Counted from the stretch's first letter, positions 11,551-22,110 are shown. The stretch: DNA of 64,000 bases from Vitellaria paradoxa (GCA_019916065.1 CM034233.1:3971501-4035500); one strand, 5' to 3'. Numbers and translations are program-made. The notes: generated by a model not told the origin, from the letters alone.

Positions 11551-14500
11551 ATGTCTTCGAATTTGATGCTGCTATGTAAGTTTGGTACAGAGACTTTTGT
11601 AGTCAATTTGAACTGTGAAATGTCATTTTCAGATTTTACGTTAAAGGTGTGTGAGAATTGGTCGAGTTTGAATTTGGAAAATGTATCATTTAGTTACTCA
11701 ATCCATGAACATTCTTCATGTTTTCTGATAAACAATGTTGATTTTCAAAATATGATTATGTTGGCTTGCATGGTTGGTTTGTGTTATATATCGATTGATG
11801 TTTTTTTCGGCGGTTTGAACACAGTACCGATCCAAAACAGTACCGGTACTGTTTCCAGCAGTTCCGGTACTGTTTCTAATAGTGTGCCAATTGGTGATGT
11901 TGGTACTGGTCTGGATTCGTATGATGATTACTGTGATGTTGATGTGTATCGTAGTTCAATTTCAAGCCGTAAGGATAAACCATTGCTGTGTTCTAATTGG
12001 TCGTCATTAATATTGAAAGTGGGACAGGAATTCGTAGGAGGTGTTGATGAGTTTCGTGATGCAATTTGTCGATATGCTACAGAGGTTGGCTTTGAATTTT
12101 TGTATGAGAGGAATAACAAGGATAGAGTCGAAGTTGTTTGTGCAAAAAAGTTCGCTGAATGGTGTCCGTGGTCAATTGTTGCATCGTTATCAAAAGTTAA
12201 TCGTAATTTTTACATAAGGAAATTCAACAATATTCACAGTTGTGGTCCGACAATTATTAGGGATAGGTCTAAGAGGATGAGCAGGAAATCTTTAGGTAAG
12301 TTGATTGTTGATCAAGTAGCATTAAAACCTTCAATGTCGCCGGTCGACGTTATTATATTTTTTAAAAACAACTATGGCATGGAAATTAGCTATGATAAGG
12401 CTTGGAGTGCTTTAGAGAAAGCTAAAGACATGATTTACGGTGAGTATGCTGATTCGTTTAATCACTTAAGTTGTTATGTGAAGGCTGCAATGGATCTTAA
12501 CCCAGGTAGTCATATTGTGTTGGATGTGGATGACGGTATAAACCAGTTTAGACGGTTGTTTGTATCATTTGGGGCCAGTATACGTGGATTCAAATATTGC
12601 AGGCCTATCATTTTTATTGATGGTACTTTCTTGAAGTCACGTTTCAAGGGTATTCTGATGGCAGCTACTGGCAAGGACGCGAATAATGGTATGTTAATGT
12701 TCATAATTTTATATGGTACTGTTTTTATGCGGTACTGTTTTATTATGTGGTACTGTTTTTAGTAAGATGTAGTATCGTATAAACACAGTACCAAATGTAT
12801 CTAGCAATACAAAGAATAGTAGTGTTTTTGTGCGGTACTGTTTTATTATGTGGTACTGTTTTTATGCGGTACTGTTTTATTATGTGGTACTGTTTTTAGT
12901 AAGATGTAGTATCGTATAAACACAGTACCAAATGTATCTAGCAATACAAAGAATGGTAGTGTTTTTGTGCGGTACTGTTTTTGTGTGGTACTGTTTTATT
13001 ATGTGGTACTGTTTTTATGCGGTACTGTTTTATTATGTGGTACTGTTTTTAGTAAGATGTAGTATCGTATAAACACAGTACCAAATGTATCTAGCAATAC
13101 AAAGAATGGTAGTGTTTTTGTACGGTACTGTTTTATTATGTGGTACTGTTTTTATGCGGTACTGTTTTATTATGTGGTACTGTTTTTAGTAAGATGTAGT
13201 ATCGTATAAACACAGTACCAAATGTATCTAGCAATACAAAGAATGGTAGTGTTTTTGTGCGGTACTGTTTTTGTGCGGTACTGTTTTATTATGTGGTGCT
13301 GTTTTTATGCAGTACTGTTTTTAGTAAGATGTAGTATCGTATAAACACAGTACCAAATGTATCTAGCAATACAAAGAATGGTAGTGTTTTTGTGCGGTAC
13401 TGTTTTTGTGCGGTACTGTTTTATTATGTGGTACTGTTTTTTGCGGTACTGTTTTATTATGTGGTACTGCTTTTAGTAAGATGTAGTATCGTATAAACAC
13501 AGTACCAAATGTATCTAGCAATACAAAGAATGGTACTGTTTTTGTGCGGTACTGTTTTATTATGTGGTACTGTTTTTAGTAACATGTAGTATCGTATAAC
13601 ACAGTACCAAATGTATCTGCTATTCAACGACCACAAGTACACCATACAAAGAATGGTACTGTTTTTTTTTGAACTGTTTTAATATGCGGTACTGTTTTGT
13701 AATTCGGTACTGTTTTTATGTTCATCTGCAGGGTTATTCCCATTGGCATTTGCTGTTGTTGATTCAGAGAATTTCGATAATTGGTCTTGGTTCCTATGTC
13801 ATTTGCGTGAGATATTGAACCCCTCTGAAGATTTTACAATTATTTCCGATAGAAATCCTGGATTGATGGAATCTTTGCCAATTAAGTTTCCTACATGTCA
13901 TCACTTTTTCTGTCTACAGCATTTGAAGAACAATTTAAGAGATAAATTTAGTCTTGGTAACAGATCTAATGGATCCCGTGAATACATTGTGAACTTGTTT
14001 TGTCAGTGTGTTATGCTCCCACAGTTGCAGCATTTAAGGAGAAGTTAGATGTTTTGAAGAAGGAAGGGGGTGCAATTGTGGATAACTTTTTGAGTGGATT
14101 GCCTGTGCAAAATTGGACTAATGCGTATTCTTGTAGTAGAAGGTATGGTAAGATGTCTTCAAATGCCATTGAATCTTTTAACTCATGGATTCTTGATGCA
14201 AGAAATATGCCAGTGGTACATTTGGTTGACAAGATAAGGGTTAAATTAATGGAATGGTTTGCCATAAGAAAGCTCGATGCTACAAAGTGGAATGGTGTTC
14301 TATGTCCAAGAATGGAAGAGAAGTTTAATGCACTTGTTGATGCTGGTAGAACATGGACCATCAAGATGTGTTCAGATAGTATTTATGAAGTATTTTCTAA
14401 TCCTTCAACAACTGTTGATTTGGTGAATTGTACATGTTCTTGTTATGGTTGGCAAATTTCTGGTTTTCCATGCTCTCATGCATTTGCTGTTATTGGGAGG

Positions 14501-14779
14501 ATTAACAGACCTTTGAGTGAGTTTGTTGATGAGTACTTTCATGTTGATAATTACAAATTGGCATATGAAGGTATGATTGTTTCAATACCAACAGACATAA
14601 TCCAAGAGTTTGCAGACTGTAATAGTTCAATATTACCTCCAATAACACGGAGACCAGCTGGAAGGCCGAAGAAGCGTAGGATTAGATCAACTGGTGAGCT
14701 TGTACGAAGAATTCGTTGTGGTCGTTGTGGTCGCATGGGCTCTCATAATAAGAAGACTTGCAAAGAGCCGTTGAGTTGA
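11551..14779 (+). CDS. MuDR-type (MULE) transposase, one intron, one frameshift
   Basis: Two exons, 11551-12688 and 13732-14779, join in phase across a GT-AG intron (12689-13731) and give about 728 residues. In order: an N-terminal region of about 85 residues that may be PB1-like; a low-complexity linker; the MuDR DNA-binding region (about 155-235); the MULE transposase core, with the first acidic residue in FIDGTF (about 356), the second in ISDRNPG (about 415) followed by the HHFFCLQHL motif, and the third in NAIESFN (about 523); a SWIM zinc finger (CTCSC..FPCSH, about 612); and a C-terminal zinc knuckle (CGRCGRMGSHNKKTC). The ATG at 11551 is the first in frame. Between about 14000 and 14010 the reading frame changes by one base (a GTTTTGTC context), which breaks the protein. 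It would cut and join the element ends in the nucleus if functional. Confidence 0.88.
12700..13725 (+). repeat. Minisatellite filling the transposase intron
   Basis: About seven imperfect copies of a unit of roughly 140 bp fill the intron. Each contains TAAGATGTAGTATCGTATAA (starts near 12760, 12900, 13050, 13190, 13325, 13476 and 13580), ACACAGTACCAAATG and several GGTACTGTTTT segments in a row. Copy length varies because the GGTACTGTTTTATTATGT submodule itself expands and contracts. The array lies entirely between the splice sites. Confidence 0.9.
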
Positions 14780-14835
14780 ATTGTTTTTTTTTTCTCCCAA
14801 AATTATGCTGTAAAGAAGTCTGTTATTGTTTGTTT

Positions 14836-15715
14836 GTTATAGTACTGTTTTTGAATTAATAATGAGAATGAGTATGTTTCAATCCATCTTGTGATAGTTT
14901 TTTATTCAGCGATATTCATTTTTAATGTTGGTATTGAGAATGACAGCGGTATAAAATAGTACCGGTACTGTTTTTATTAATACTGGTACTGTTTGTAATA
15001 GTGTATCAATTTTATATTTGCAGACAGTACCGTTGTCATTCTTATATTTAAAGGACATAAAATTTGTTGGTGACAATAGCTGTAAGTGTTTTCACAAGCA
15101 AAGAGCACCATTAAACAAAGAAGAGAATCACACATACAATGAAATGACCGACAGTACCGCATGTGTGACAGTACCACATGTCTGCGGTACTCTTTTTTTT
15201 TAGGATGCATGCTCGTTCAAAAACAGTACCGCATGACTCTATCATGCAAACATCACATGTAAACACAAAATAGTTCACATATCAAACGAATAACCGACAG
15301 TACCGCATGTGTGACAGTACAACATGTCTGCGGTACTGTTTTTTTTTTAGGATGCATGCTCGTTTAAAAACAGTACCACGTGACTCTATCATGTAAACAT
15401 CACATTTAAACACAAAAATGGCTCACATATCAAACGAATGAGAGACAGTATCGCATGTGTGACAGTACCACATGTCTGCGGTATTGTTTTTTTTTTAGGA
15501 TGCATGCTCGTTCAAAAACAGTACCACGTGACTCTATCATGCAAACATCACATTTAAACAAAAAATGGCTCACATATCAAACGAATGAGAGACAGTACCG
15601 CATATGTTGGTATTGAGATACTTCATACAAACAGTACCGGTATAAAACAATACCGGTACTGTTAATATTAATACCGGTACTGTTTCGAATAGAGTATCAA
15701 TCAGCATTATTTTGC
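14836..15715. repeat. ACAGTACC motif array downstream of the transposase
   Basis: After the transposase stop there are scattered GGTACTGT motifs, then three to four tandem units of about 148 bp starting near 15147, 15295, 15445 and 15591. Each unit carries GACAGTACCGCATGTGTGAC, a second ACAGTACC, a GCGGTACTGTTTTTT segment, GGATGCATGCTCGTT and a further ACAGTACC. The array ends with paired inverted motifs near 15635-15690. Nearly the same unit recurs at 20310-21240. Confidence 0.88.
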
Positions 15716-15935
15716 AGCACTATCAACATAACAAGAATCAACATCCCAAGAGTTATCATACAAAAATCGCAAAAACCATGACTATTTATGTTGCACAAAT
15801 AGTACTATTAACTGGACATTGACTATTTGTATTAGTATAAACTGTATCATTCAATTTATAGGAAAAGAATGTTGAATATACAAGTATTTTGTTAAAAAAG
15901 AAACAGAGTGTGCACTAATACTGCTTTAATTACAA

Positions 15936-18900
15936 TCACAATGTTTGTACATCACTAATGGACAGAAATTGTGTTAGCATCTTTGCTCTGTAAGCTTGTA
16001 CAGCTTCTTCTGAAAGCATCGGTTCAAGTGGCTCGTCATTTGATATGCATTGCATTACGTAGCACACCATTGGCCCACAGTCAACACTGCACACAAGATG
16101 TTATAGATTGTAAGAATTTAGTTAGAGGTGTTCAACAATTTGTATGAATAAAAAAGGGTGTGGCTTACGTTGTAGATCCTTGTTGTGGGCAATTTGCTGC
16201 AGAAACAATTGGGTATTCGAATTCCATGCTGGTATGTTCAATATTTTTTGTTATTGGATCATTGAGGTATTGGTCTTTAAGTTTCAATTCCACATACTCT
16301 TTCTGATACAATATGACAAATGTGGAGACAGTATGAGTTTTAATAAACAGCACCGGTACTGTTGTAAATAGTAGAAAAGAGTACCAATGAAATTATGTAT
16401 AAAATTTACATACAGAATCTTACCACTTTCCTTGCATCCTCAAGATACAAATCTTTGGAATTTGCTCTACGTGGTTTCATGGAATTATAATGTGTCCATG
16501 TCCACGTGTCTCTATCCAATACCAAAAGGGTCCAATGGTTGGGATCAGCAGGAATTCTCGTTCCACTTGTATTCAAAGGGAATACAAGTAGTCTGTATGT
16601 ATCAGATAGTTTCAGCTTTTGATCAATTTGAGTGTCTCGAGCTGCATGATGTCTCTCAAATACCACAAATGTCTGCAACAAGAAAAAATACATGTTGTCA
16701 AATACCATATGCTTGCGGTACTGTTTCCCCCAAGATGCATGCTCTCGTAAAAACAGTACCGAATGATTGTAGTATGCCAACAGTAATATGAAAATAAAAA
16801 AGAAGTCTCATATCCATCGCATGGCTGACAGTACCATATGGATGACAGTACCACATGTATGCAGTACTGTTTTTATGTATAAGATGAATGCTATTTGAAA
16901 AATAGTACCAAACGATAACAGTATGCAAACAGTACCAGATGAATGCTAGTTGAAAAACAGTACCAAACGATTATAGTATGCAAACAGTGCCACGTAACTA
17001 AAAAAGAAGTCATATCCATGCCATTTGCTGACAGTACCACATGGTCGAGAGTACCACATATATGCTGTACTATTTCTGAAAACATTTATGCTCTAGAAAA
17101 AGAGTACCGAATATATATAGTATGCAAAAAGCACAATTAACCACAGAAAGAGATCACAAATCTTACCCAACACAAACTGCTGAAGTATAAGCATCTTTTG
17201 GGGAAAGTGCTGTTGATTGATTCATGTTGTGTTGATTCTAGATAGCGTGCATGACAGTCAATTAGCTGGGCAAATATTGTGATTAGTAAATATCAGATTA
17301 ATTTGTTGAATTTAAGAAATGTCAACATATTTTATTAATTCTGTAGAAATATAAGTTAATCATATATGCCTACCATGTTTGATATACTCTCATTTGCTAT
17401 GAGGTTGTAGATATCTTCAATGGTGATCATGCAGAGTGGTTCATTTGGTACAGCCCAAACAGTTGCACTGTGTTGTGTGTATACAGTGAGCAGTGAGATG
17501 TCAACAAGATCAACCAAAAAAAAAAAAACAACAACAACAATATGAGTTAAGTTTGAAATGTTTATGTTAACAGTACCAGATAAAGGAATGACAGTACCAA
17601 TTATTGTAAAAAATAGAGAACAGTACCAGATGATAGCAAGTAATTTTTTTTATAATTGACAAGTAATAAAAAGAAAGAGTTAAATACTGTCTTACGCTTT
17701 CCCCCTCATTATCAATAAGTTTTAAGATCCGTTCCTTTTCTATGTCCGATAGATGTGTGTTTTGCTGAAAAGTTGAAATAATCTGCTTAAGCGAAGGTTG
17801 CTTGGGCTCAGTTTGATGTGTAGACAGTTGTAGAAGATCAATGTCTATAACGTCAGATTCTATATCTTTCGTGACAACTGCCGCAGTATCTGCCTTTTGT
17901 TTTTTGGCAACCTTCTTTTTACCACTGTATGTGAACTCAGGATCTCTTTTCTTTTGGCGTGTTTTGTCCTTGAGCCTTTTGTACATTGAAGGTGGTTCGT
18001 TTGCAGCTGGAGTTTGTTTTTCATTGGTATCCGATTTCTTTGGCCTTCTAGTTGCTGCATGTTTCTGCGTCACCTGGTGGACGCTAGATTCGACAAGTTC
18101 AGACCTTAATAATTCAACAACTGCATTCACATTATCAAGTTCTTCCTTCAGGTTTGTGTTTTGCAGGTTGAGATTTTCATTGTCAATGAACAACTTTGTC
18201 AGAATTTCATCTTTTTCTGCCATTTGCTTTTCCAATTTAGCAATTTTATCATCTTTTTCTGCCATTTGCTTCTCCAATTCAGCAATTTTATCATCTTTTT
18301 CCTTGACTTGTTGCTCCAGCTCTTCTATTTGTTCACGGTTCAAAATTGATAAAACTGAAGCAATTGGATCATTACTTTGCTGAACTGGTACTGTTTCTGC
18401 TGATGCAGCCTGTCTTGCCTCTTGTTCTGGTTCCTCTTGTTCTGGTGCCTCTTGTTCTGGGACTTTTTCTGCTATTTTGTCTTGTAAGGTGCCTTCATCA
18501 GATTCTGGTACTGTTTCTGGAAGACTTTCAGCTATGGCAGATGGAACAGTACCAGATTGATCGAGTTCAGGAGTACAAGACACCTCTTGTTTTCGCTCGC
18601 TTTCAGTTGTCTTGTTCAAATGCACTATGTTTGTCTTCAGTTTTTGAAGAATGTCAGAAATTACTAATTCATCATCACTGGTTTTTTCTGACGCAATGAT
18701 GTATTCTTCTGTTTCTGTCCTTTCATCATCATAATTATCATTATCATCATCATCATCATCATTATCATTATCATCATTATCATCATGATATTGTTGTTGT
18801 CCATCCTCCTCCTCGTCATCCTCCTCATCATCATCATCAAGATCAGGTACAATTACCTGATATTTTGTTCATCAATTATATAATTCATTAGTATGTCCAT

Positions 18901-20223
18901 GAATACATTGTTGAATCTAGAATGATTTTATTTATCAGATGCAAACAGTATCATGAAACACAAAAAAGAGGTGACAAATACAAAATAGCTGACAGTACCA
19001 CATGGATGACAGTACTAAATGTATGCGGTACTGTTTTTTTAAGGATGCATGCTCGTTCAAAAACAGTACCGAATGTATATAGCATTCAAACAGTATCATG
19101 AAACACAACAAAACAGTACCGCATACATGAAAAAAAGAATAGGTCACAAATTCAAAGAATAACTGACAGTACCACATGTCTGCGATACTGTTTTGTTAAG
19201 AATGCATGCTCTTTGAAACACAGTACCTAATGCGCGGATGACAGTACCACATGTATGCGGTACTGTTTTTTGTAAAAGATGAAGATGAATCTATTGGAAA
19301 ATAGTACCGAATATTCTTAGCATGCAAACATGATTTATTTTATCATAAATAATACCTGATTTTATTCAACTTTTGAGATTTATTTTTTCAATGCATTGGA
19401 CAATGGCTTGAGATCCCAGACTAGACATCTAAGTGTTGCACTCTTCTGTACTTGTTGGACTAGAGTGGTGTGCTCACAGATCCAGTACTGCATCATTTAT
19501 AGGGCTGATTAGTTGAATGAAGTTCATAAGACAGTACCAACATATAATATAGAATATGATATGAAAAGGTTACCGGTAACATCATGACACAGCCTGCAAC
19601 ACCTTTGTTCCTAGAATCTGAGCACAAACTGTTCTCCAAGAATTCCAGTATATGTGCACTCCAATTGTATTGGCGGATTTGATCCAAATTTTCAACCAAT
19701 GTTGTGTAGTGCCACGACAATGAATGTCCTTTGTTAGGGACAAACAACGTTGCCAAACAGAACAGTGTCAAAGTCTTGCAACATCTTCTCTGCCAATGCG
19801 TGTTTGCTCTGCAGCAGCCTGCCGCAAAGCATCAGATATGTTCTGTTTCTTAATTCGTCGCAACCCAGAGAATCTACGAGAGACGAATTCAGTGCCTGGC
19901 CTTGCGATTTTTTTGACACTGTCTATCAGTTGTTCACCATCCTCTATTGCAAACATTGTTTGCAACTCTTTCTCTCTGATGCGAAGCTTTATTCCACCTA
20001 GGTTGAAAGATTTGGACTGTGGGTCAAATGTTTTGATGATTGCTTCCACATCAACATCGCTTTTCCTCGAGTAATCTTTGTTAATTTCACAGTTTAAAAT
20101 AGTGAGGATGAGCTTCCAAAATGGAGAATGTTTGAGATATACATGGTGTGCTTTTGTCAAGTTGATGGTTTCAACTTCATTAATGACTGAGATTAGGTTC
20201 GAACGGTACTGGATGTTCACCAT
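15936..20223 (-). CDS. ULP1-like (C48) SUMO-protease-family gene of the MULE, multi-exon, frame-broken
   Basis: Exons readable on the minus strand, high to low coordinate: 20223-19574, 19487 to about 19371, 18856-17696, 17467-17374, 17275-17167, 16672-16424, 16302-16169 and 16086-15936. The N-terminal part (TKAHHVYLKHSPFWKLI, then ATLFVPNKGHSLSWHYTTL) resembles plant transposon-associated ULP proteins. The 18856-17696 exon encodes an acidic D/E/N tract, a P/E/Q-rich linker and heptad-like coiled coil (EKDDKIAELEKQMAEKDD). The catalytic region follows: HWTLLVLD with the His, HYNSM where the usual Asp is Asn, CPQQ with the oxyanion Gln, and DCGPMVCYVMQC with the Cys. The ATG at 20223 is a plausible start; an upstream exon is possible. 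Breaks: a one-base frame change near 19780, in-frame stops near 19371, and a splice-phase mismatch at 17696/17467. It would cleave SUMO-like conjugates if functional. Confidence 0.82.
16330..17140. repeat. ACAGTACC-rich introns of the ULP1-like gene
   Basis: Introns between the catalytic-domain exons carry dispersed motif copies, densest at 16715-17110. Many are spaced by the ATGCATGCTC / ATAAGATGAATGC segments of the 148-bp unit in diverged form. The exons themselves are nearly free of the motif here. Confidence 0.75.
18860..19345. repeat. ACAGTACC-rich intron upstream of the acidic exon
   Basis: Diverged 148-bp-type units with about a dozen ACAGTACC/GGTACTGT copies between 18945 and 19310. 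They sit in the intron before the acidic/coiled-coil exon. GGATGCATGCTCGTT and GAATGCATGCTC segments mark the same ancestry as the 15.1 kb and 20.4 kb arrays. Confidence 0.78.
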
Positions 20224-20304
20224 GTTTGATTTTGTATGAGCGTGATAGCAATACCTGTATTTTCGTAACATTTGTTTTCTGTTAGAGATAAAATGCAATA
20301 TCAT

Positions 20305-21445
20305 CTAGATACAGTACCACTTCTATGACAGTACCGCATGTCTGACAGTACCACACATGCGGTACTGTCTCACAAAATATGCTTGCTCGCAAAAACAGTA
20401 CCGAATGATTATATCATGCAAAGAGCACCATTAAACAAAGAAGAGAATCACACATACAATGAAATGACCGACAGTACCGCATGTGTGATAGTACTATAGT
20501 CAGCGGTACTGTTTTTTTTAGGATGCATGCTCGTTCAAAAACAGTACCGCATGACTCTATCATGCAAACATCACATGTAAACACAAAAATAGTTTCACAT
20601 ATCAAACGATATGAGAGACAGTACCACATGTGTGACAGTACCACATGTCTGCGGTACTGTTTTTTTTTTAGGATGCATGCTCGTTCAAAAACAGTACCAC
20701 GTGACTCTATCATGCAAACATCACGTGTAAACACAAAAATGGCTCACATATCAAACGAATAACCGACAGTACCGCATGTGTGACAGTACCACATGTCTGC
20801 GGTACTGTTTTTTTTTTAGGATGCATGCTCGTTCAAAACAGTACCACGTGACTCTATCATGCAAACATCACATTTAAACATAAAATGGCTCACATATCAA
20901 ACGAATGAGAGACAGTACCGCATGTGTGACAGTACCACATGTCTGCGGTACTGTTTTTTTTTAGGATGCATGCTCGTTCAAAAACAGTACCACGTGACTC
21001 TATCATGCAAACATCACATGTAAACACAAAAATGGCTCACATATCAAACGAATGAGAGACAGTACCGCATGTGTGACAGTACCATAGTCCTGCGGTACTG
21101 TTTTTTTTTTTTAGGATGCATGCTCGTTCAAAAACAGTACCGCATGACTCTATCATGCAAACATCACATTTAAACACAAAATGGTTGCAAATATCAAACG
21201 AATGACGGACAGTACCGCATGTGTGACAGTACCACATGTATGTGGTAATGTTTCATATTAGGCTATTGTAAAAATAGCAACGATTATACGTTTTCGGAGA
21301 AACTAAATATATAATACAGTACCACAAAACCTGTTATTACAAAGATAATCGAAAACCCTAAACAGTACCACACAATAAATATTCAAACCCTCGATATGTG
21401 TTTTGAAGAAAACCCTAAAGAGTACCTTAATCGAATATAGTACCT
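20305..21445. repeat. 148-bp tandem array upstream of the ULP1-like gene
   Basis: Six units with starts near 20469, 20617, 20764, 20910, 21058 and 21207 (period 146-149 bp), each with four or more ACAGTACC/GGTACTGT motifs in fixed positions and orientations. The segment from about 20415 is nearly identical to 15105 onward, including non-motif sequence (AGAGCACCATTAAACAAAG), so the two arrays share a recent origin. The last motifs, near 21315-21445, become sparse and lead into the likely promoter and right end of the element. Confidence 0.9.
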
Positions 21446-21782
21446 GTTGATTGCGAAGCACTGTAATGTGTGGATTTGCTCGGCGAAAAGTTAGGGATCG
21501 ATTGAGGCTTGATTTGGAAGAAGTTTTGATTAGTTTTCAGATGATTTGTGAATAAGTTGGAAAGTCGCGGAACGTTTCCGATAAAACAGGGAGGTTTTCA
21601 AATAAACTGGTTTTGTGAGTGAAAAGATGCGCGAGGTCTTTTTTGTTTTTTCGGTGCCATATGACTTATTTACAAATAATTTTTAAGGGTATGACCTTAA
21701 ACCCTTAATAGTCTATAAATTATGACCGGCCTCCAAAACCCCTAAATTTTTTAATTGTTATGTTTTTAGCAAGTAAAATATA

Positions 21783-22110
21783 GGCTTCGTTTGGAGCCTC
21801 AAAAAATCCAAAAAACTCAAAAGCTGACACGGTCTGTGTCGCTAACACATCTGTCAAAAAATTTGAAATGCCGTTAGAACGCACATTTTAGTTACCAAAA
21901 TTCAAAAAAAAGTGATCTGACACATGTACAAAAAATACACAAAACTTCAAAATTTTTTAAAATCTTCTACTAAAATTTTGACACGTATCACTTTATATAC
22001 TTTTTAACAATTTTATATCAAATCAAATAAACATTCAACAATCATTACACAATAATTTTAAAATAGACTTTTGAAAACTTTTGGATTTGATTGGGACTTC
22101 AAACGCACCC
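21783..22110. mobile_element. Tourist-like MITE, 328 bp
   Basis: The ends GGCTTCGTTTGGAGCC and GGACTTCAAACGCACCC form the TIR, with ATA on both sides (21780-21782, 22111-22113). The sequence on either side reads continuously with the GTTTTTAGGAAAGTAAAATC / AATATTTTAGGAA sequence found left of the MULE near 11065-11100, so the MITE interrupts an older local repeat. Confidence 0.65.

Larger units (their letters stand above)
11123..21743. mobile_element. Large MULE with transposase and ULP1-like gene, saturated with ACAGTACC motifs
   Basis: About 10.6 kb. It contains a MuDR-type transposase gene (+) and a ULP1/C48 protease gene (-), convergently arranged. The ends are only weakly inverted: the left (11123 on) and the reversed right end share the ordered blocks AGTCATA, GTCATACC and AAGTCATAT. 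Flanking 9-mers are AAATTTTTC (11114-11122) and AAATTTTTT (21744-21752), 8 of 9 identical, as for a MULE target duplication. Degenerate ends fit the non-TIR MULEs (VANDAL and Kaonashi groups in Arabidopsis). The 8-mer ACAGTACC and its complement recur throughout, by eye on the order of a hundred times. Both genes contain frame breaks, so this copy may no longer be autonomous. Boundaries are inferred, not proven. Confidence 0.75.

Noticed and set aside
16406..16780. Separate single-exon gene starting at the ORF's first codon
   Set aside because: The first 35 residues are translated intron carrying ACAGTACC motifs; the real exon starts at the acceptor (16672) and is the His-containing exon of the ULP1-like gene.
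17841..18383. Plus-strand 180-residue ORF rich in S and F
   Set aside because: It is the antisense shadow of the coiled-coil exon, whose minus-strand frame has clear heptads and correct splice borders.
18664..18852. Methionine-rich minus-strand ORF
   Set aside because: It is an out-of-frame reading of the trinucleotide repeat that encodes the acidic tract of the ULP1-like protein.
20305..21445. Regularly spaced repeats that look CRISPR-like
   Set aside because: The period of 146-149 bp, near-identical spacer sequence and eukaryotic transposon context rule out a CRISPR array; it is a motif-bearing satellite of the MULE.
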